64,000 nucleotides of DNA, taken from positions 230,188-294,187 of the forward strand of contig NZ_SRXX01000004.1 in assembly GCF_004804315.1 (NCBI RefSeq), in the 5' to 3' direction. The translations under genes and the position numbers were made by a program. Positions 43,694 to 52,894 of the stretch are shown piece after piece; positions within the stretch are counted from its first letter, which is position 1, and each line of letters starts with the position of its first letter. This DNA comes from Flagellimonas onchidii (GTDB lineage Bacteria; Bacteroidota; Bacteroidia; Flavobacteriales; Flavobacteriaceae). The notes beneath the pieces were generated by a model. That model did no database searches. It saw nothing but the letters and a program-made list of their open reading frames with translations, and was not told the origin of the DNA.

Positions 43694-44806
43694 ATGCAAA
43701 GTTCTAAACGTATACTAGTTGCCCCATTAAATTGGGGGCTTGGACATGCCACTAGATGCATCCCTATCATCAAGGCACTTTTAAATCATGGTCACCAACC
43801 ATTTTTGGCATCTGATGGTGTTGCGCTTTCACTTCTGCAAAAAGAATTTCCAAATTTGCCTTCATTTGAGTTGCCATCGTACAAAATTACATATGCCGAA
43901 AAAGGAAGGAATTTTAAGATAAAAATGATTTGGGACTCCCCGAAGGTCCTAAAGGCTGTGACCAAGGAGAAAAAGGCTGTTAAAAAATTGGTCAAGGAAC
44001 ATCAAATTGACGGAATTATATCTGACAATAGGCTGGGAGTATACTACAAGAAGGTACCCTGTGTTTTTATTACCCACCAACTCAACGTACTCTCGGGAAA
44101 CACCACGTGGATGAGCTCCAAAGCACATCAAAAAATCATTAAAAAATTTGATGCTTGTTGGGTACCCGATGTAGAGCACAAACCAAATTTGACTGGTAAA
44201 TTGGGGCATTTGAAAAAACCCAACATGAACATCAAATACCTTGGCCCCCTGAGCCGGTTCGAAAAGGAAGAAACAGATATTGATTATGATTTGATGGTGC
44301 TTTTATCTGGGCCAGAACCGCAACGTACATTTTTGGAAGAGAAACTTTTGTTCGAATTGAAGGGGATTAAGGGAAACATTCTTTTTGTAAAGGGAAAAAT
44401 AGAAGATACCCAAATCAAAGAACAAATTGAAAATGGCAACTCTACTGTAGATATTTATAATTTTATGCAGTCCGAAGAATTGCAAAATGCCATCAACCGA
44501 AGCGCAAAAATTTTATGTCGGTCCGGATATACCACTGTAATGGATTTGGCCAAACTGGAAAAAAAGGCATTCTTTATTCCAACTCCAGGGCAATACGAAC
44601 AAGAATATTTAGCCAAACGTTTACAAAAACAAGTTTTGGTTCCATTTAGTTCCCAAGACGAATTTAAACTACAGGATTTAGGTCGAATCGAAGATTTTGA
44701 AGGCTTGACCCAGTTTGAATCTTCTATGAATTACACAGAACTTTTTGGTGTTTTTTCTATCGTGAAGGAAAATTCAGAACCAATTCCTTCTTCACTCTCT
44801 ACGTAA
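43694..44806 (+). CDS. GT-B glycosyltransferase (MurG/UGT-like)
   Basis: A 370-residue protein with no signal peptide. The N-terminal domain begins ILVAPLNWGLGHATRCIPIIKALLNHGH, the glycine-rich opening of MurG-like and UDP-glucuronosyltransferase-like enzymes. The C-terminal domain has LCRSGYTTVMDLAKLEKKAFFIPTPGQYEQEYLAKRL, which corresponds to the sugar-nucleotide-binding G-x-x-T-x-x-E/D and E-Q region. It probably transfers a sugar to a lipid or small acceptor. Its last 76 bases overlap, tail to tail, the end of the sensor kinase gene. Confidence 0.85.
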   Translation: MQSSKRILVAPLNWGLGHATRCIPIIKALLNHGHQPFLASDGVALSLLQKEFPNLPSFELPSYKITYAEKGRNFKIKMIWDSPKVLKAVTKEKKAVKKLVKEHQIDGIISDNRLGVYYKKVPCVFITHQLNVLSGNTTWMSSKAHQKIIKKFDACWVPDVEHKPNLTGKLGHLKKPNMNIKYLGPLSRFEKEETDIDYDLMVLLSGPEPQRTFLEEKLLFELKGIKGNILFVKGKIEDTQIKEQIENGNSTVDIYNFMQSEELQNAINRSAKILCRSGYTTVMDLAKLEKKAFFIPTPGQYEQEYLAKRLQKQVLVPFSSQDEFKLQDLGRIEDFEGLTQFESSMNYTELFGVFSIVKENSEPIPSSLST

Positions 44807-45783
44807 ATTTTTTCATCGTGGGCTTCGATAATGTGCTTTACAATAGATAACCCCAGTCCGGAACCCCCTTCATTTCGACTCCCACTTTGGTCAACGCGAT
44901 AAAATCTTTCGAATAATCTAGGAATATGCGGTTCGGGTATCCCATATCCATTATCAGTCACCCTTACTATCACTTTGTTTTTAATCAGGTTTTCCACACT
45001 TACCTCTGTAGTACCGTTAGGGTGCCCATATTTGATAGAGTTCACCAATAGATTGCTCACCAGCTGCTGTATTTTCTCCTTGTCGGCATTTACATAAATA
45101 GGTTCGTACTCCATGTCAAAAGTCAACATAATGTCTTTCTGGGCCGCCTTCATTTCCAAAAGGTCAAAAACATTTTGGATGAGATCTATGATATCAAAAT
45201 CCTCGCGCTCCAATTTTAACTCCCCGACTTCAAGCTTGGTGATTAAATCGAGGTCTTTTACAATATATATCAGTCTTTCAACTCCCTTATTTGCGCGATT
45301 CAGGTATTTTTCCCTGATTTTCTTATCGTTCATGGCTCCATCCAACAAGGTAAGAATATAGCCCTGCACAGTAAACAGAGGTGTTTTAAGTTCATGGGAT
45401 ACATTTCCCAAAAAATCTTTACGGTATTCTTCCCTTATTTTAAGCGTATCAATTTCAATTTTCTTCCCTTCGGCAAACTTTTCAATCTCCTGTATTAAGG
45501 TTTTCATATCGGTGGTGACCGGTTTGGATGAAAAAGAGGAAGACTCCAAAAGGGAGACATCATCATAGATTTTCTTCACCCTTCTATAAATAAACCGCTC
45601 AACCCTAATCTGTATAATAATGAAGGAAACAGAAAAGCATATTAGCCCGCATAAGATTACAACAAACCAATCCAATCGGCCTTGGGAATTGAGAAAAATT
45701 GCACAGAATCCGCTTAGAAAAATAGCAATAAGAAGGGACGACCTTAAGGCAAACTTATAGGATTTCCTTAACTGAACAGCCAT
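44731..45783 (-). CDS. PhoR-like sensor histidine kinase
   Basis: A 350-residue protein with two membrane segments near the N-terminus (SSLLIAIFLSGFCAIFL and WFVVILCGLICFSVSFIIIQI) and only a very short loop between them, so it lacks a large periplasmic sensor. A HisKA domain (FLGNVSHELKTPLFTVQGYI, phospho-acceptor His) and a HATPase domain (LVSNLLVNSIKYG, VTDNGYGIPEPH, GSGLGLSIVKHI) follow. The response regulator gene lies immediately upstream with a 1-base TAATG overlap. This layout matches the PhoR/PhoB pairs of Bacteroidota, but phosphate as the signal is inference. Confidence 0.92.
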   Translation of the reverse strand: MAVQLRKSYKFALRSSLLIAIFLSGFCAIFLNSQGRLDWFVVILCGLICFSVSFIIIQIRVERFIYRRVKKIYDDVSLLESSSFSSKPVTTDMKTLIQEIEKFAEGKKIEIDTLKIREEYRKDFLGNVSHELKTPLFTVQGYILTLLDGAMNDKKIREKYLNRANKGVERLIYIVKDLDLITKLEVGELKLEREDFDIIDLIQNVFDLLEMKAAQKDIMLTFDMEYEPIYVNADKEKIQQLVSNLLVNSIKYGHPNGTTEVSVENLIKNKVIVRVTDNGYGIPEPHIPRLFERFYRVDQSGSRNEGGSGLGLSIVKHIIEAHDEKIYVESEEGIGSEFSFTIEKTPKSSV

Positions 45784-46469
45784 TATAAGACAAACTTGTA
45801 CCCTACACCTTTGACGGTTTTAAAGTGGTCGTCGCCAATTTTTTCACGTAATTTTCTAATGTGCACATCTATTGTGCGCCCACCAACAACTACCTCATTT
45901 CCCCAGACTTTGTCCATAATTACTTCACGCTTAAAAACCTTATTGGGTTTGGAGGTCAGCAAAGAAAGTAACTCAAATTCTTTTCTGGGGAGAATTATTT
46001 CATTACCATCATTGATAATCTTGTACTCTTCCCTGTTGATGATGATGTTGCCCACTTTTACAATTTCATCGGTATCACTCTTATCTTCCTTCAACCGTCG
46101 AAGTAAGGCTTTCACTTTACTGACCAGCACCTTTGGTTTTATAGGCTTGGTAATGTAATCATCCGCCCCTGCATCGAATCCGGCCACTTGGGAGTAATCC
46201 TCACCACGCGCCGTCAAGAAGGTAATGATAGTGTTCTCAAGACCAGATGTGTTACGAATTATCTCGCAGGCTTCGATACCGTCCATTTCAGGCATCATAA
46301 CATCCAAAATAATCAAATGGGGGTTTTTTTTCTTTGCTTTTGCAACACCTTCAACTCCGTTTTTGGCCGTGTAGACTTGATAACCTTCTGCTGAAAGATT
46401 GTAGCTCACAATCTCAAGAATATCTGGCTCGTCATCTACAAGTAAAATCTTAATGTCCTTAGTCTCCAT
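45783..46469 (-). CDS. PhoB/OmpR-family response regulator
   Basis: A 228-residue protein. The receiver domain (5-120) has DDEPD (acidic pocket), LIILDVMMPEMDG (phospho-acceptor Asp), FLTARGED and the switch lysine in YITKPIKPK. The OmpR-type winged helix (about 130-226) has ELLSLLTSKPNKVFKREVIMDKVWG and GRTIDVHIRKLREKIG. The domain order and DNA-binding helix match PhoB-like regulators. It is divergent from the TonB-dependent receptor gene across a 184-base region with regularly spaced repeats, which it may bind. Confidence 0.93.
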   Translation of the reverse strand: METKDIKILLVDDEPDILEIVSYNLSAEGYQVYTAKNGVEGVAKAKKKNPHLIILDVMMPEMDGIEACEIIRNTSGLENTIITFLTARGEDYSQVAGFDAGADDYITKPIKPKVLVSKVKALLRRLKEDKSDTDEIVKVGNIIINREEYKIINDGNEIILPRKEFELLSLLTSKPNKVFKREVIMDKVWGNEVVVGGRTIDVHIRKLREKIGDDHFKTVKGVGYKFVL

Positions 46470-46526
46470 AGGATGTTTTTTTACAATGAATAGGTGCCCA
46501 AATGTAAAGATAATACTATAACGGTG

Positions 46527-46569
46527 TTAATGCTTAACATTCATTTAATGTCGTAACATTATTGTAACA
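46527..46569. promoter_or_regulatory. Cluster of TTAACA-like direct repeats (candidate PhoB-type operator)
   Basis: Five related hexamers lie in 43 bases: TTAATG at 46527, TTAACA at 46534, TTAATG at 46545, GTAACA at 46553 and GTAACA at 46564. Two pairs (46534/46545 and 46553/46564) start exactly 11 bases apart, one helical turn, the arrangement that OmpR/PhoB-type dimers bind. The cluster sits between the regulator gene and the TonB-dependent receptor gene. Confidence 0.45.
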
Positions 46570-46653
46570 ATAATCAAATAAATCCTTAACCCGAAGGTAA
46601 CATCGCTTTTACAGCACGGGGTTTTCTTTGCGCCATCTAGATTTAATACATAA

Positions 46654-49416
46654 ATGAAATATATCTTATTGATTTTCACGCTGTTTGTAGGATTGCAAGC
46701 AAGTGCACAGGAGACCACAGGAAGTATTGTGGGTAAATTGACCGACAAAGAATTGAACGATGAACCTTTGGCCTTTGCCAATGTCCTAATAAAAGGTACC
46801 ACACAAGGTACGACTTCTGACTTTGATGGGCTTTATGAAATTTCTGGAATTGAACCAGGCATCTACACTATTGTTTTCAGCTACTTGGGTTATGAGACCA
46901 TTGAAATTCCGAATGTAGAAGTCATTGCAGATAAGGTGACAAACATTGATGTTCCCATGAGTGCTTCAGCAGGTTTTGAACTAGATGAAGTGGTGGTAAC
47001 AACTGTATCTAGAAAAGATTCTGAAGCCGCATTGCTTTTGGACCAAAAAAAGGCAGTTGAAATCAAAACATCTATTGGAGCGCAAGAATTATCAAAAAAA
47101 GCGGTTTCTAATGCTGCTGACGCAACTACCAAAGTTACAGGTGTCAACAAAAAAGAAGGATCAAGTAAGATTTATGTAAGAGGATTGGGAGACAGGTATA
47201 ACAGCACCACGTTCAACTCCCTTCCGCTCCCTTCAAATGACCCAAGGGACAAAAACATTGACCTATCCCTGTTTAGTACTGACATTATTGAGAATGTTGG
47301 AATATCAAAGGCTTTCACCTCTAATGTCTCATCAGATGTTGCTGGTGCCAATGTAAACATTGTTAGTAAAGAAGTAAGCTCTGGCTCACTACTCAAAATT
47401 GGATTGTCTACTGGTGCCAACACGCAAACTACCTTTAAGGATTTTAAACAAATTAGTGGTGCAAATTGGATCGGTGTCAACACCAACACCGAGCATGATA
47501 TCAACAATTTAGCCAATTACAATTTTGACAATAGCTTTTCCCCAGAAAATACTACTTCAAGTCCTAATATGGGTATTTCCATAAATTATGGGAAAAAGTT
47601 TTCACTTTCCGATGAAAGCTATATTGGTTTATTTTTAGTTGGTTCATTCGACAACAAGTACAATTACAGAGACGGTATTTCTGACAACATTATAGATGTT
47701 GATAATGTAGGCTCCACATTTAATACCAAAACATTCAACTATCAGGCTACAAAAATGGCCATGGGTAATTTGGTATATCAAATAAACAAGAACCACAAAT
47801 TAAGCTTCAACCATTTGTCGGTTCATTCCAATAATCAAAACATACAGGACTTTTTTGGTAATACTGCGGACATTAGCGCCGAAGACGGTTTGAATGTCAA
47901 CCTAATATTACAGACCGAAATACAGAACAGACTTTTTGTCAACCAACTTCACTCCGTTAACAAATTAGGTGAATCAATAGACCTTAATGCTTCTCTAGCA
48001 TATAATACAATTTTTAACGATGAACCCGATCGAAGAAAGAACACTTTTGTACACAACAACGAAACCGGCAATATAAGAGTTGCGCAAAATGCGGTAAGAG
48101 ATAACAGCAGGTTCTACGGAAACCTTTTTGAAAACGATTTGGGAGGTAATCTAAACGTGACCAAGTATTTTGGAGACCGTTTTGAGAATAAAGGAAATAT
48201 CTCCCTAGGGTACAATGGTCGTAACACCGATAGAAAATTTGATGGTATTTACTTTGACCACAACTTTGCAAATCCGAGGGCGACCTCTGTAGACCTAAAC
48301 AATGTGGATGCTTTGTTCAACCAGAACAATATAGACAACGGCATTTTTAGGGTAGAAACCTCTAGAGGCAGAAACAGTGAAGACCCAGAAACCTATTTAC
48401 CACAGCTGTATGATGCGAAAAAAACATCACATGCAGCCTACGTTGATTTTGTGTATAAACTAAGCGACAAATTCACAGCCAATGTTGGTGCAAGGGCAGA
48501 AGACATTAAAATGAATGTTTCTTGGAACACTAACATTACACTTCCTGGGCTTTCAAGCGAAAGTGGCATTGATTTGGACAAGCAGTACATTTTACCTTCG
48601 TTAAACCTTAAGTATGAGCTAACGGAAAAGATAAACTTAAGAGCTTCAGGTAGTCTATCTTATACATATCCACAATTCAAAGAAATCGCGCCTTTTGTTT
48701 ATGAAGGTATCAACTTTCAAGAATCGGGCAACCCCAATTTGACTCCTTCAGATAATTACAATGCAGAACTAAAGTTTGAATTGTTTCCTAAAGCCAGCGA
48801 AGTATTTGCTATTGGAGTTTTTGGAAAGTTGATAGAAAATTCCATCAACCGATTGGAAAGAAATTCTGCTGTAGAAAGGGATTTCACTTATGATAACTCT
48901 GGTGATGCCACTATATTCGGTATGGAGGTTGAGGCCAAATTTAATGTATTGGAGAGTTCGGATGATGACAATTCCATCAACAAAAATTTAAGTATTGGTG
49001 CCAATGCCACCTTAATGAAAACAAAGCTGGAATTCAACACAGCTAACACCCTATTCAATTATACTGGTGAAAATACCCAGTTAGAAGGCGCAGCTCCGTT
49101 CACGCTTAACGCAGACATTTCGTACAAATTTGGAAAAGAAGATAAAGAAACCATTGCTTCTTTGGTTTTTAACTACCAAAGTGACAAAGTGTATAGTATT
49201 GGAACCAATTTTAAAGAAAACATAATGGAAAAAGGAGTTCCAATCCTAGATTTTGTGTTCAGTCATAAGTTCAGCAAAACGCTTGCGGTAAAGTTTAACG
49301 CAAAAAACCTATTTGATCCAAGTTTTGACAGATACAGGGATATTCCCGAAAAACTTACCATGTCTTCTTATAAAAAAGGAATGACATTGTCCGCAGGATT
49401 ATCCATCAACTTATAA
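46654..49416 (+). CDS. TonB-dependent outer-membrane receptor with N-terminal CarboxypepD_reg domain
   Basis: A 920-residue protein. Signal peptide ~1-19 (FVGLQASAQ), CarboxypepD_reg-like domain ~22-105 (GSIVGKLTDKELNDEPLAFANVLIKGTTQGTTSDFDG), plug ~110-240 (IYVRGLGDRYNSTTFNSLPLP, SSDVAGANVNIVSKE), then a beta-barrel to the terminal strand GMTLSAGLSINL. It imports a bound ligand using TonB energy. A PhoB-like regulator is encoded divergently and a large lipoprotein gene follows, so the ligand may be a phosphorus compound; that is inference from context. A SusD gene is absent, so it is not a standard SusCD pair. Confidence 0.93.
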   Translation: MKYILLIFTLFVGLQASAQETTGSIVGKLTDKELNDEPLAFANVLIKGTTQGTTSDFDGLYEISGIEPGIYTIVFSYLGYETIEIPNVEVIADKVTNIDVPMSASAGFELDEVVVTTVSRKDSEAALLLDQKKAVEIKTSIGAQELSKKAVSNAADATTKVTGVNKKEGSSKIYVRGLGDRYNSTTFNSLPLPSNDPRDKNIDLSLFSTDIIENVGISKAFTSNVSSDVAGANVNIVSKEVSSGSLLKIGLSTGANTQTTFKDFKQISGANWIGVNTNTEHDINNLANYNFDNSFSPENTTSSPNMGISINYGKKFSLSDESYIGLFLVGSFDNKYNYRDGISDNIIDVDNVGSTFNTKTFNYQATKMAMGNLVYQINKNHKLSFNHLSVHSNNQNIQDFFGNTADISAEDGLNVNLILQTEIQNRLFVNQLHSVNKLGESIDLNASLAYNTIFNDEPDRRKNTFVHNNETGNIRVAQNAVRDNSRFYGNLFENDLGGNLNVTKYFGDRFENKGNISLGYNGRNTDRKFDGIYFDHNFANPRATSVDLNNVDALFNQNNIDNGIFRVETSRGRNSEDPETYLPQLYDAKKTSHAAYVDFVYKLSDKFTANVGARAEDIKMNVSWNTNITLPGLSSESGIDLDKQYILPSLNLKYELTEKINLRASGSLSYTYPQFKEIAPFVYEGINFQESGNPNLTPSDNYNAELKFELFPKASEVFAIGVFGKLIENSINRLERNSAVERDFTYDNSGDATIFGMEVEAKFNVLESSDDDNSINKNLSIGANATLMKTKLEFNTANTLFNYTGENTQLEGAAPFTLNADISYKFGKEDKETIASLVFNYQSDKVYSIGTNFKENIMEKGVPILDFVFSHKFSKTLAVKFNAKNLFDPSFDRYRDIPEKLTMSSYKKGMTLSAGLSINL

Positions 49417-49545
49417 CAAAGAAGATTGGTTTACAATAATTTAATAATGCCCTGAATCCTTAATATAATACTAAAGTAACAAGTCAAAAAACCTTACAGT
49501 ACAGTATTTAATTTACACCAAATTCAATTAAATCAATTATCTAAA

Positions 49546-51846
49546 ATGAAAACAACAATTAAATCCATATTACTAGTGGCATCTGCAATGTTCATTGCAT
49601 CATGCTCATCTGATGATGACAACAGGAATATAGATCCCGATGGATCTGGATCTGGATCTGATGATAAAATTGAACTCAAAGGTGAAATTAAGGAGGATAC
49701 AAAACTTGAAGCTTCTAAAGAATACTCTTTGGCAGGTCCCGTGACCGTAAAAGATGGTGTTACCCTAACAATTGAACCAGGAACCATAATAGAGGCCGTT
49801 AGCGGTAGAACCGATGTGTTCTTAGCTGTTGAAAGAGGTGGAAAATTGATTGCCAAAGGAACTTCTGACAAGCCTATTAAATTCACTTCTGATGCTGCTT
49901 CTCCCGAGGCTGGTGATTGGGGTGGTATTGTTTTGGCAGGTAAAGCACCTTCAAACAAAGGTACAGATGTGGAGTCTGAAGTTGCAGGACTGTTATACGG
50001 CGGTACTGATGCTGCCGATAACTCTGGTGAGCTTTCCTACATCATAGCCGAGTACACCGGCGCCAAAATCAACAACGAACAAGAGTTCAACGGCATCTCT
50101 TTCTTTGGTGTTGGTAGCGGAACCAAAGTAGACAACATTGTTGTGAACAATGGTGCAGATGATGGTATTGAATTCTTTGGCGGAACAGTAGATGTAACCA
50201 ACGTATTCTGTTCCAACATTGCCGATGATATGTTCGATTGGACTGGAGGATACAAAGGAAAAGTAACCAATGCATTTGGTGTACGGAACAATGGTTTTGA
50301 TATGGCCACTGAAGACCCAAGAGGTATTGAAGGAGACAGCAACTCGAGTGATGCAACCGCAGAGCCAATATCAACTCCAACTTTAGAGAATGTCACCATT
50401 CTTAACTTAAACCAAACTGTTCCGTTAAAAGCCGGAGCAGAAATAAGAAGGGGAACCCAGGCCACCATCAAGAACATTCTTTTTGCAGCTTATAGAGATG
50501 CCTCTTTTGGGAACAGAATAGATACCAATGACGATAAAGGTGATGGTACATTGACCATTGAAAACGCTTACGCCCAAGGTAATGTTGGTGAAGACAAAAT
50601 AGGTGGCGATATTACTGGAACCGTGGAAGAAATTGGAGATGGTTTGGTTATATCGGACAATAATGTTGTTGAAACCAAAGATGGGGTTGGCGCTGACCTT
50701 TCTGTTTTTGATTGGGCAAGCCCAAGTTTTGTAGTTACCCAAACAGACGGTAACGTCATCAATGAAGCAGAATTAAGTGGTGTTATTACAGAAGACAGTA
50801 AACTTATCGCCTCAGTAGAGTACTCACTTACCGGACCATTAACCGTAAAATCTGGTTCTAAACTGATTATTGAAGCTGGAACTGTCATAAAAGCTGTTAG
50901 TGGCAGAACCGATGTATTCTTGGCTGTTGAAAGAGGAGCAAAATTGATAGCGAATGGAACTGCTGACAAGCCTATTAAATTCACTTCTGATGCTGCCTCT
51001 CCTGAGGCTGGTGATTGGGGCGGTATTGTATTAGCTGGCAAAGCACCTTCCAATAAAGGCACAGATGTAGAATCCGAGGTTGCAGGTGTACTTTACGGTG
51101 GTACCGAAACAGACGATAGCTCAGGAGAGCTTTCATATATCATAGCCGAATACACTGGTGCGAAAATCAACAACGAACAAGAATTCAACGGAATCTCTTT
51201 CTTTGGTGTTGGTAGTGGAACCAAAGTGGAGAACATTGTTGTGAACAATGGTGCAGATGATGGTATTGAATTCTTTGGCGGCACAGTCAATGTTACCAAT
51301 GTATTCTGCGCTAACATTGCTGATGATATGTTTGATTGGACCGGTGGTTACAAAGGTAAAGTAACCAATGCCTTCGGTGTACGTAATGACGGTTTTAATA
51401 TGGCCACTGAAGACCCAAGAGGTATTGAAGGAGACAGTAACTCAAGTGACGCAGCAGCAGAGCCAATATCAACTCCAACTTTGGAGAACGTTACCATTCT
51501 TAACTTAAACCCAGATGTAGAGTTAAAAGCTGGTGCAGAAATAAGAAGAGGAACGCAAGCTACCATCAATAATATTCTTTTTGTGGCATACGGTACAGCA
51601 TCTTTTGGAAATAGAATAGACACTGATGATGATAAGGGTGACGGTACATTGACCATTGAAGATGCCTATGCACAAGGTAGTGTAGGCGAGGACAAAATAG
51701 GTGGAGCCATAACTGGTTCTGTAACAGAAATTGCAGATGGGATAACCGTTCCTTCTGATAATAACGTGGAAACAAAAGATGGTATTGGCGCAGACCTTTC
51801 TGCTTTTGATTGGGCAAGTCCAAGTTTTGTGGTAACAAAACAATAA
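49546..51846 (+). CDS. Surface lipoprotein of two tandem 366-residue beta-helix-like units
   Basis: A 766-residue protein with a lipoprotein signal (MFIASC, Cys20) and an acidic spacer (DGSGSGSDD). It then contains two copies of the same ~360-residue domain, each with EDTKL/EDSKL, PLTVK, GRTDVFLAVERG, DKPIKFTSDAASPEAGDWGG, NNEQEFNGISFFGVGSGTK and DDMFDWTGGYKGKVTNAFG. The regular short strands suggest a right-handed beta-helix. The copies begin at bases 49681 and 50779. It follows the TonB-dependent receptor gene by 129 bases in the same direction and is probably its surface partner. I recognise no catalytic site. Many near-synonymous differences between the copies show the duplication is not brand new. 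Confidence 0.85.
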   Translation: MKTTIKSILLVASAMFIASCSSDDDNRNIDPDGSGSGSDDKIELKGEIKEDTKLEASKEYSLAGPVTVKDGVTLTIEPGTIIEAVSGRTDVFLAVERGGKLIAKGTSDKPIKFTSDAASPEAGDWGGIVLAGKAPSNKGTDVESEVAGLLYGGTDAADNSGELSYIIAEYTGAKINNEQEFNGISFFGVGSGTKVDNIVVNNGADDGIEFFGGTVDVTNVFCSNIADDMFDWTGGYKGKVTNAFGVRNNGFDMATEDPRGIEGDSNSSDATAEPISTPTLENVTILNLNQTVPLKAGAEIRRGTQATIKNILFAAYRDASFGNRIDTNDDKGDGTLTIENAYAQGNVGEDKIGGDITGTVEEIGDGLVISDNNVVETKDGVGADLSVFDWASPSFVVTQTDGNVINEAELSGVITEDSKLIASVEYSLTGPLTVKSGSKLIIEAGTVIKAVSGRTDVFLAVERGAKLIANGTADKPIKFTSDAASPEAGDWGGIVLAGKAPSNKGTDVESEVAGVLYGGTETDDSSGELSYIIAEYTGAKINNEQEFNGISFFGVGSGTKVENIVVNNGADDGIEFFGGTVNVTNVFCANIADDMFDWTGGYKGKVTNAFGVRNDGFNMATEDPRGIEGDSNSSDAAAEPISTPTLENVTILNLNPDVELKAGAEIRRGTQATINNILFVAYGTASFGNRIDTDDDKGDGTLTIEDAYAQGSVGEDKIGGAITGSVTEIADGITVPSDNNVETKDGIGADLSAFDWASPSFVVTKQ
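49681..51843 (+). repeat. Intragenic tandem duplication with 1,098-bp period
   Basis: Matching points in the two copies are exactly 1,098 bases apart at the start (GGT of GEIK at 49681; GGT of GVIT at 50779), near the first third (GATGTGTTCT 49813; GATGTATTCT 50911) and near the end (GACCTTTCTG 50695; 51793). There is therefore no net insertion or deletion between the copies over most of their length. Long stretches are nearly identical in DNA. Confidence 0.9.
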
Positions 51847-51872
51847 GACGCATACAGTACCTTAAAAAAAAT

Positions 51873-51914
51873 AGCTCTCTTTTGAGCATGTCTTGAAAGA
51901 GGGCTTTTCTTTTT
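51873..51914 (+). terminator. Terminator after the duplicated lipoprotein gene
   Basis: A 10-bp stem (AGCTCTCTTT / AAAGAGGGCT, one G-T pair) with a 13-base loop is followed by TTTCTTTTT. It lies 27 bases after the stop codon and separates this gene from the next secreted-protein genes. Confidence 0.8.
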
Positions 51915-52002
51915 ATCGAACTTAACATTTTGGTAAGAGTCAGATAATTTTTGTGTAAGCATTTACCTATAGCTTTATTGATGAATCATAAATCCATTAC
52001 AC

Positions 52003-52848
52003 ATGAAAAAAATTATAATTTCAATTATCTTCTTATCTGGTTTTATTTCCATGGCCCAATCACATAAAAGCCATGTCTTTTATTCCATAATTCATAATCA
52101 AGGGACAATTACAGAGAATTTAGCTTCTCAAAACTGTGATCGTACCTTTACCTTTCAACAGTTAAGAGGTAGATTCTATGTGAACATTTCCATCGCAACC
52201 CCACTTCAGCCCAACAAATTTTATCAGCTAGACTTTGGACGAGGTTTAAACTATTACTATTTGACTTACTCGGGAACTAACGAGCATCCAGACGAAGATT
52301 ATAGGGTTGACAGTCAGTCTGCCTCAATAGTACAGTATGACTGTGACTCAGATGGCGATGGGATCTCTGACAGCCAAGACAATTGTCCAAATCAAGCAGG
52401 TCCAGCCTCTAACAATGGATGTCCAGGCAACCCAGAACTATCAATAGACCTTAATGGATCTACCATATCCAGTGACTGTTCTAACTGTGACAATATTTTC
52501 AATTCAATTGGTTCTGATAGACATTATTTAGTTGACCCCACTGGAATCGCGAATATTGATGTTTTTGTAAAGAATACAGGTTCAGTATCATCTTCAGCTT
52601 CCACTGTTGGTTTTTATGTTTCCAATGACAATGTTCTTCAGGGCAATTCCGATTCGCGCATAAAGACAGTTAATGTTAGCTCTCTATCTCCAAATAGTGG
52701 AAAATATGCATCAACAAGTTTATTTGTCCCAGATTTTAACAGCGTAGGAGGAAATTTCTGGTTGTTGATTAAAGTGGATGACAGCAATGCAAACCAAGAA
52801 TCCAACGAAAACAATAATGTATTCGCACTCCGTTTTGCAATTAACTAA
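52003..52848 (+). CDS. Secreted protein with thrombospondin type 3 repeat and CARDB-like domain
   Basis: A 281-residue protein with a cleavable signal (SIIFLSGFISMAQS). Residues ~110-145 contain DCDSDGDGISDSQDNCPNQAG, a thrombospondin type 3 calcium-binding repeat. Residues ~150-280 resemble CARDB, an immunoglobulin-like adhesion domain: NIDVFVKNTGSVSSSASTVGFYVS and ESNENNNVFALRF at the end. It probably acts at the cell surface. No T9SS sorting domain is visible at its C-terminus. Confidence 0.75.
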   Translation: MKKIIISIIFLSGFISMAQSHKSHVFYSIIHNQGTITENLASQNCDRTFTFQQLRGRFYVNISIATPLQPNKFYQLDFGRGLNYYYLTYSGTNEHPDEDYRVDSQSASIVQYDCDSDGDGISDSQDNCPNQAGPASNNGCPGNPELSIDLNGSTISSDCSNCDNIFNSIGSDRHYLVDPTGIANIDVFVKNTGSVSSSASTVGFYVSNDNVLQGNSDSRIKTVNVSSLSPNSGKYASTSLFVPDFNSVGGNFWLLIKVDDSNANQESNENNNVFALRFAIN

Positions 52849-52894
52849 TAACTGTATTCATTTAAAATAAAACAAGATCATAAAACCATATACA

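Noticed and set aside
49533..51062. Long open frames antisense to the duplicated lipoprotein gene
   Set aside because: They appear in matching places in both copies and reflect the composition of the repeat, not separate genes.
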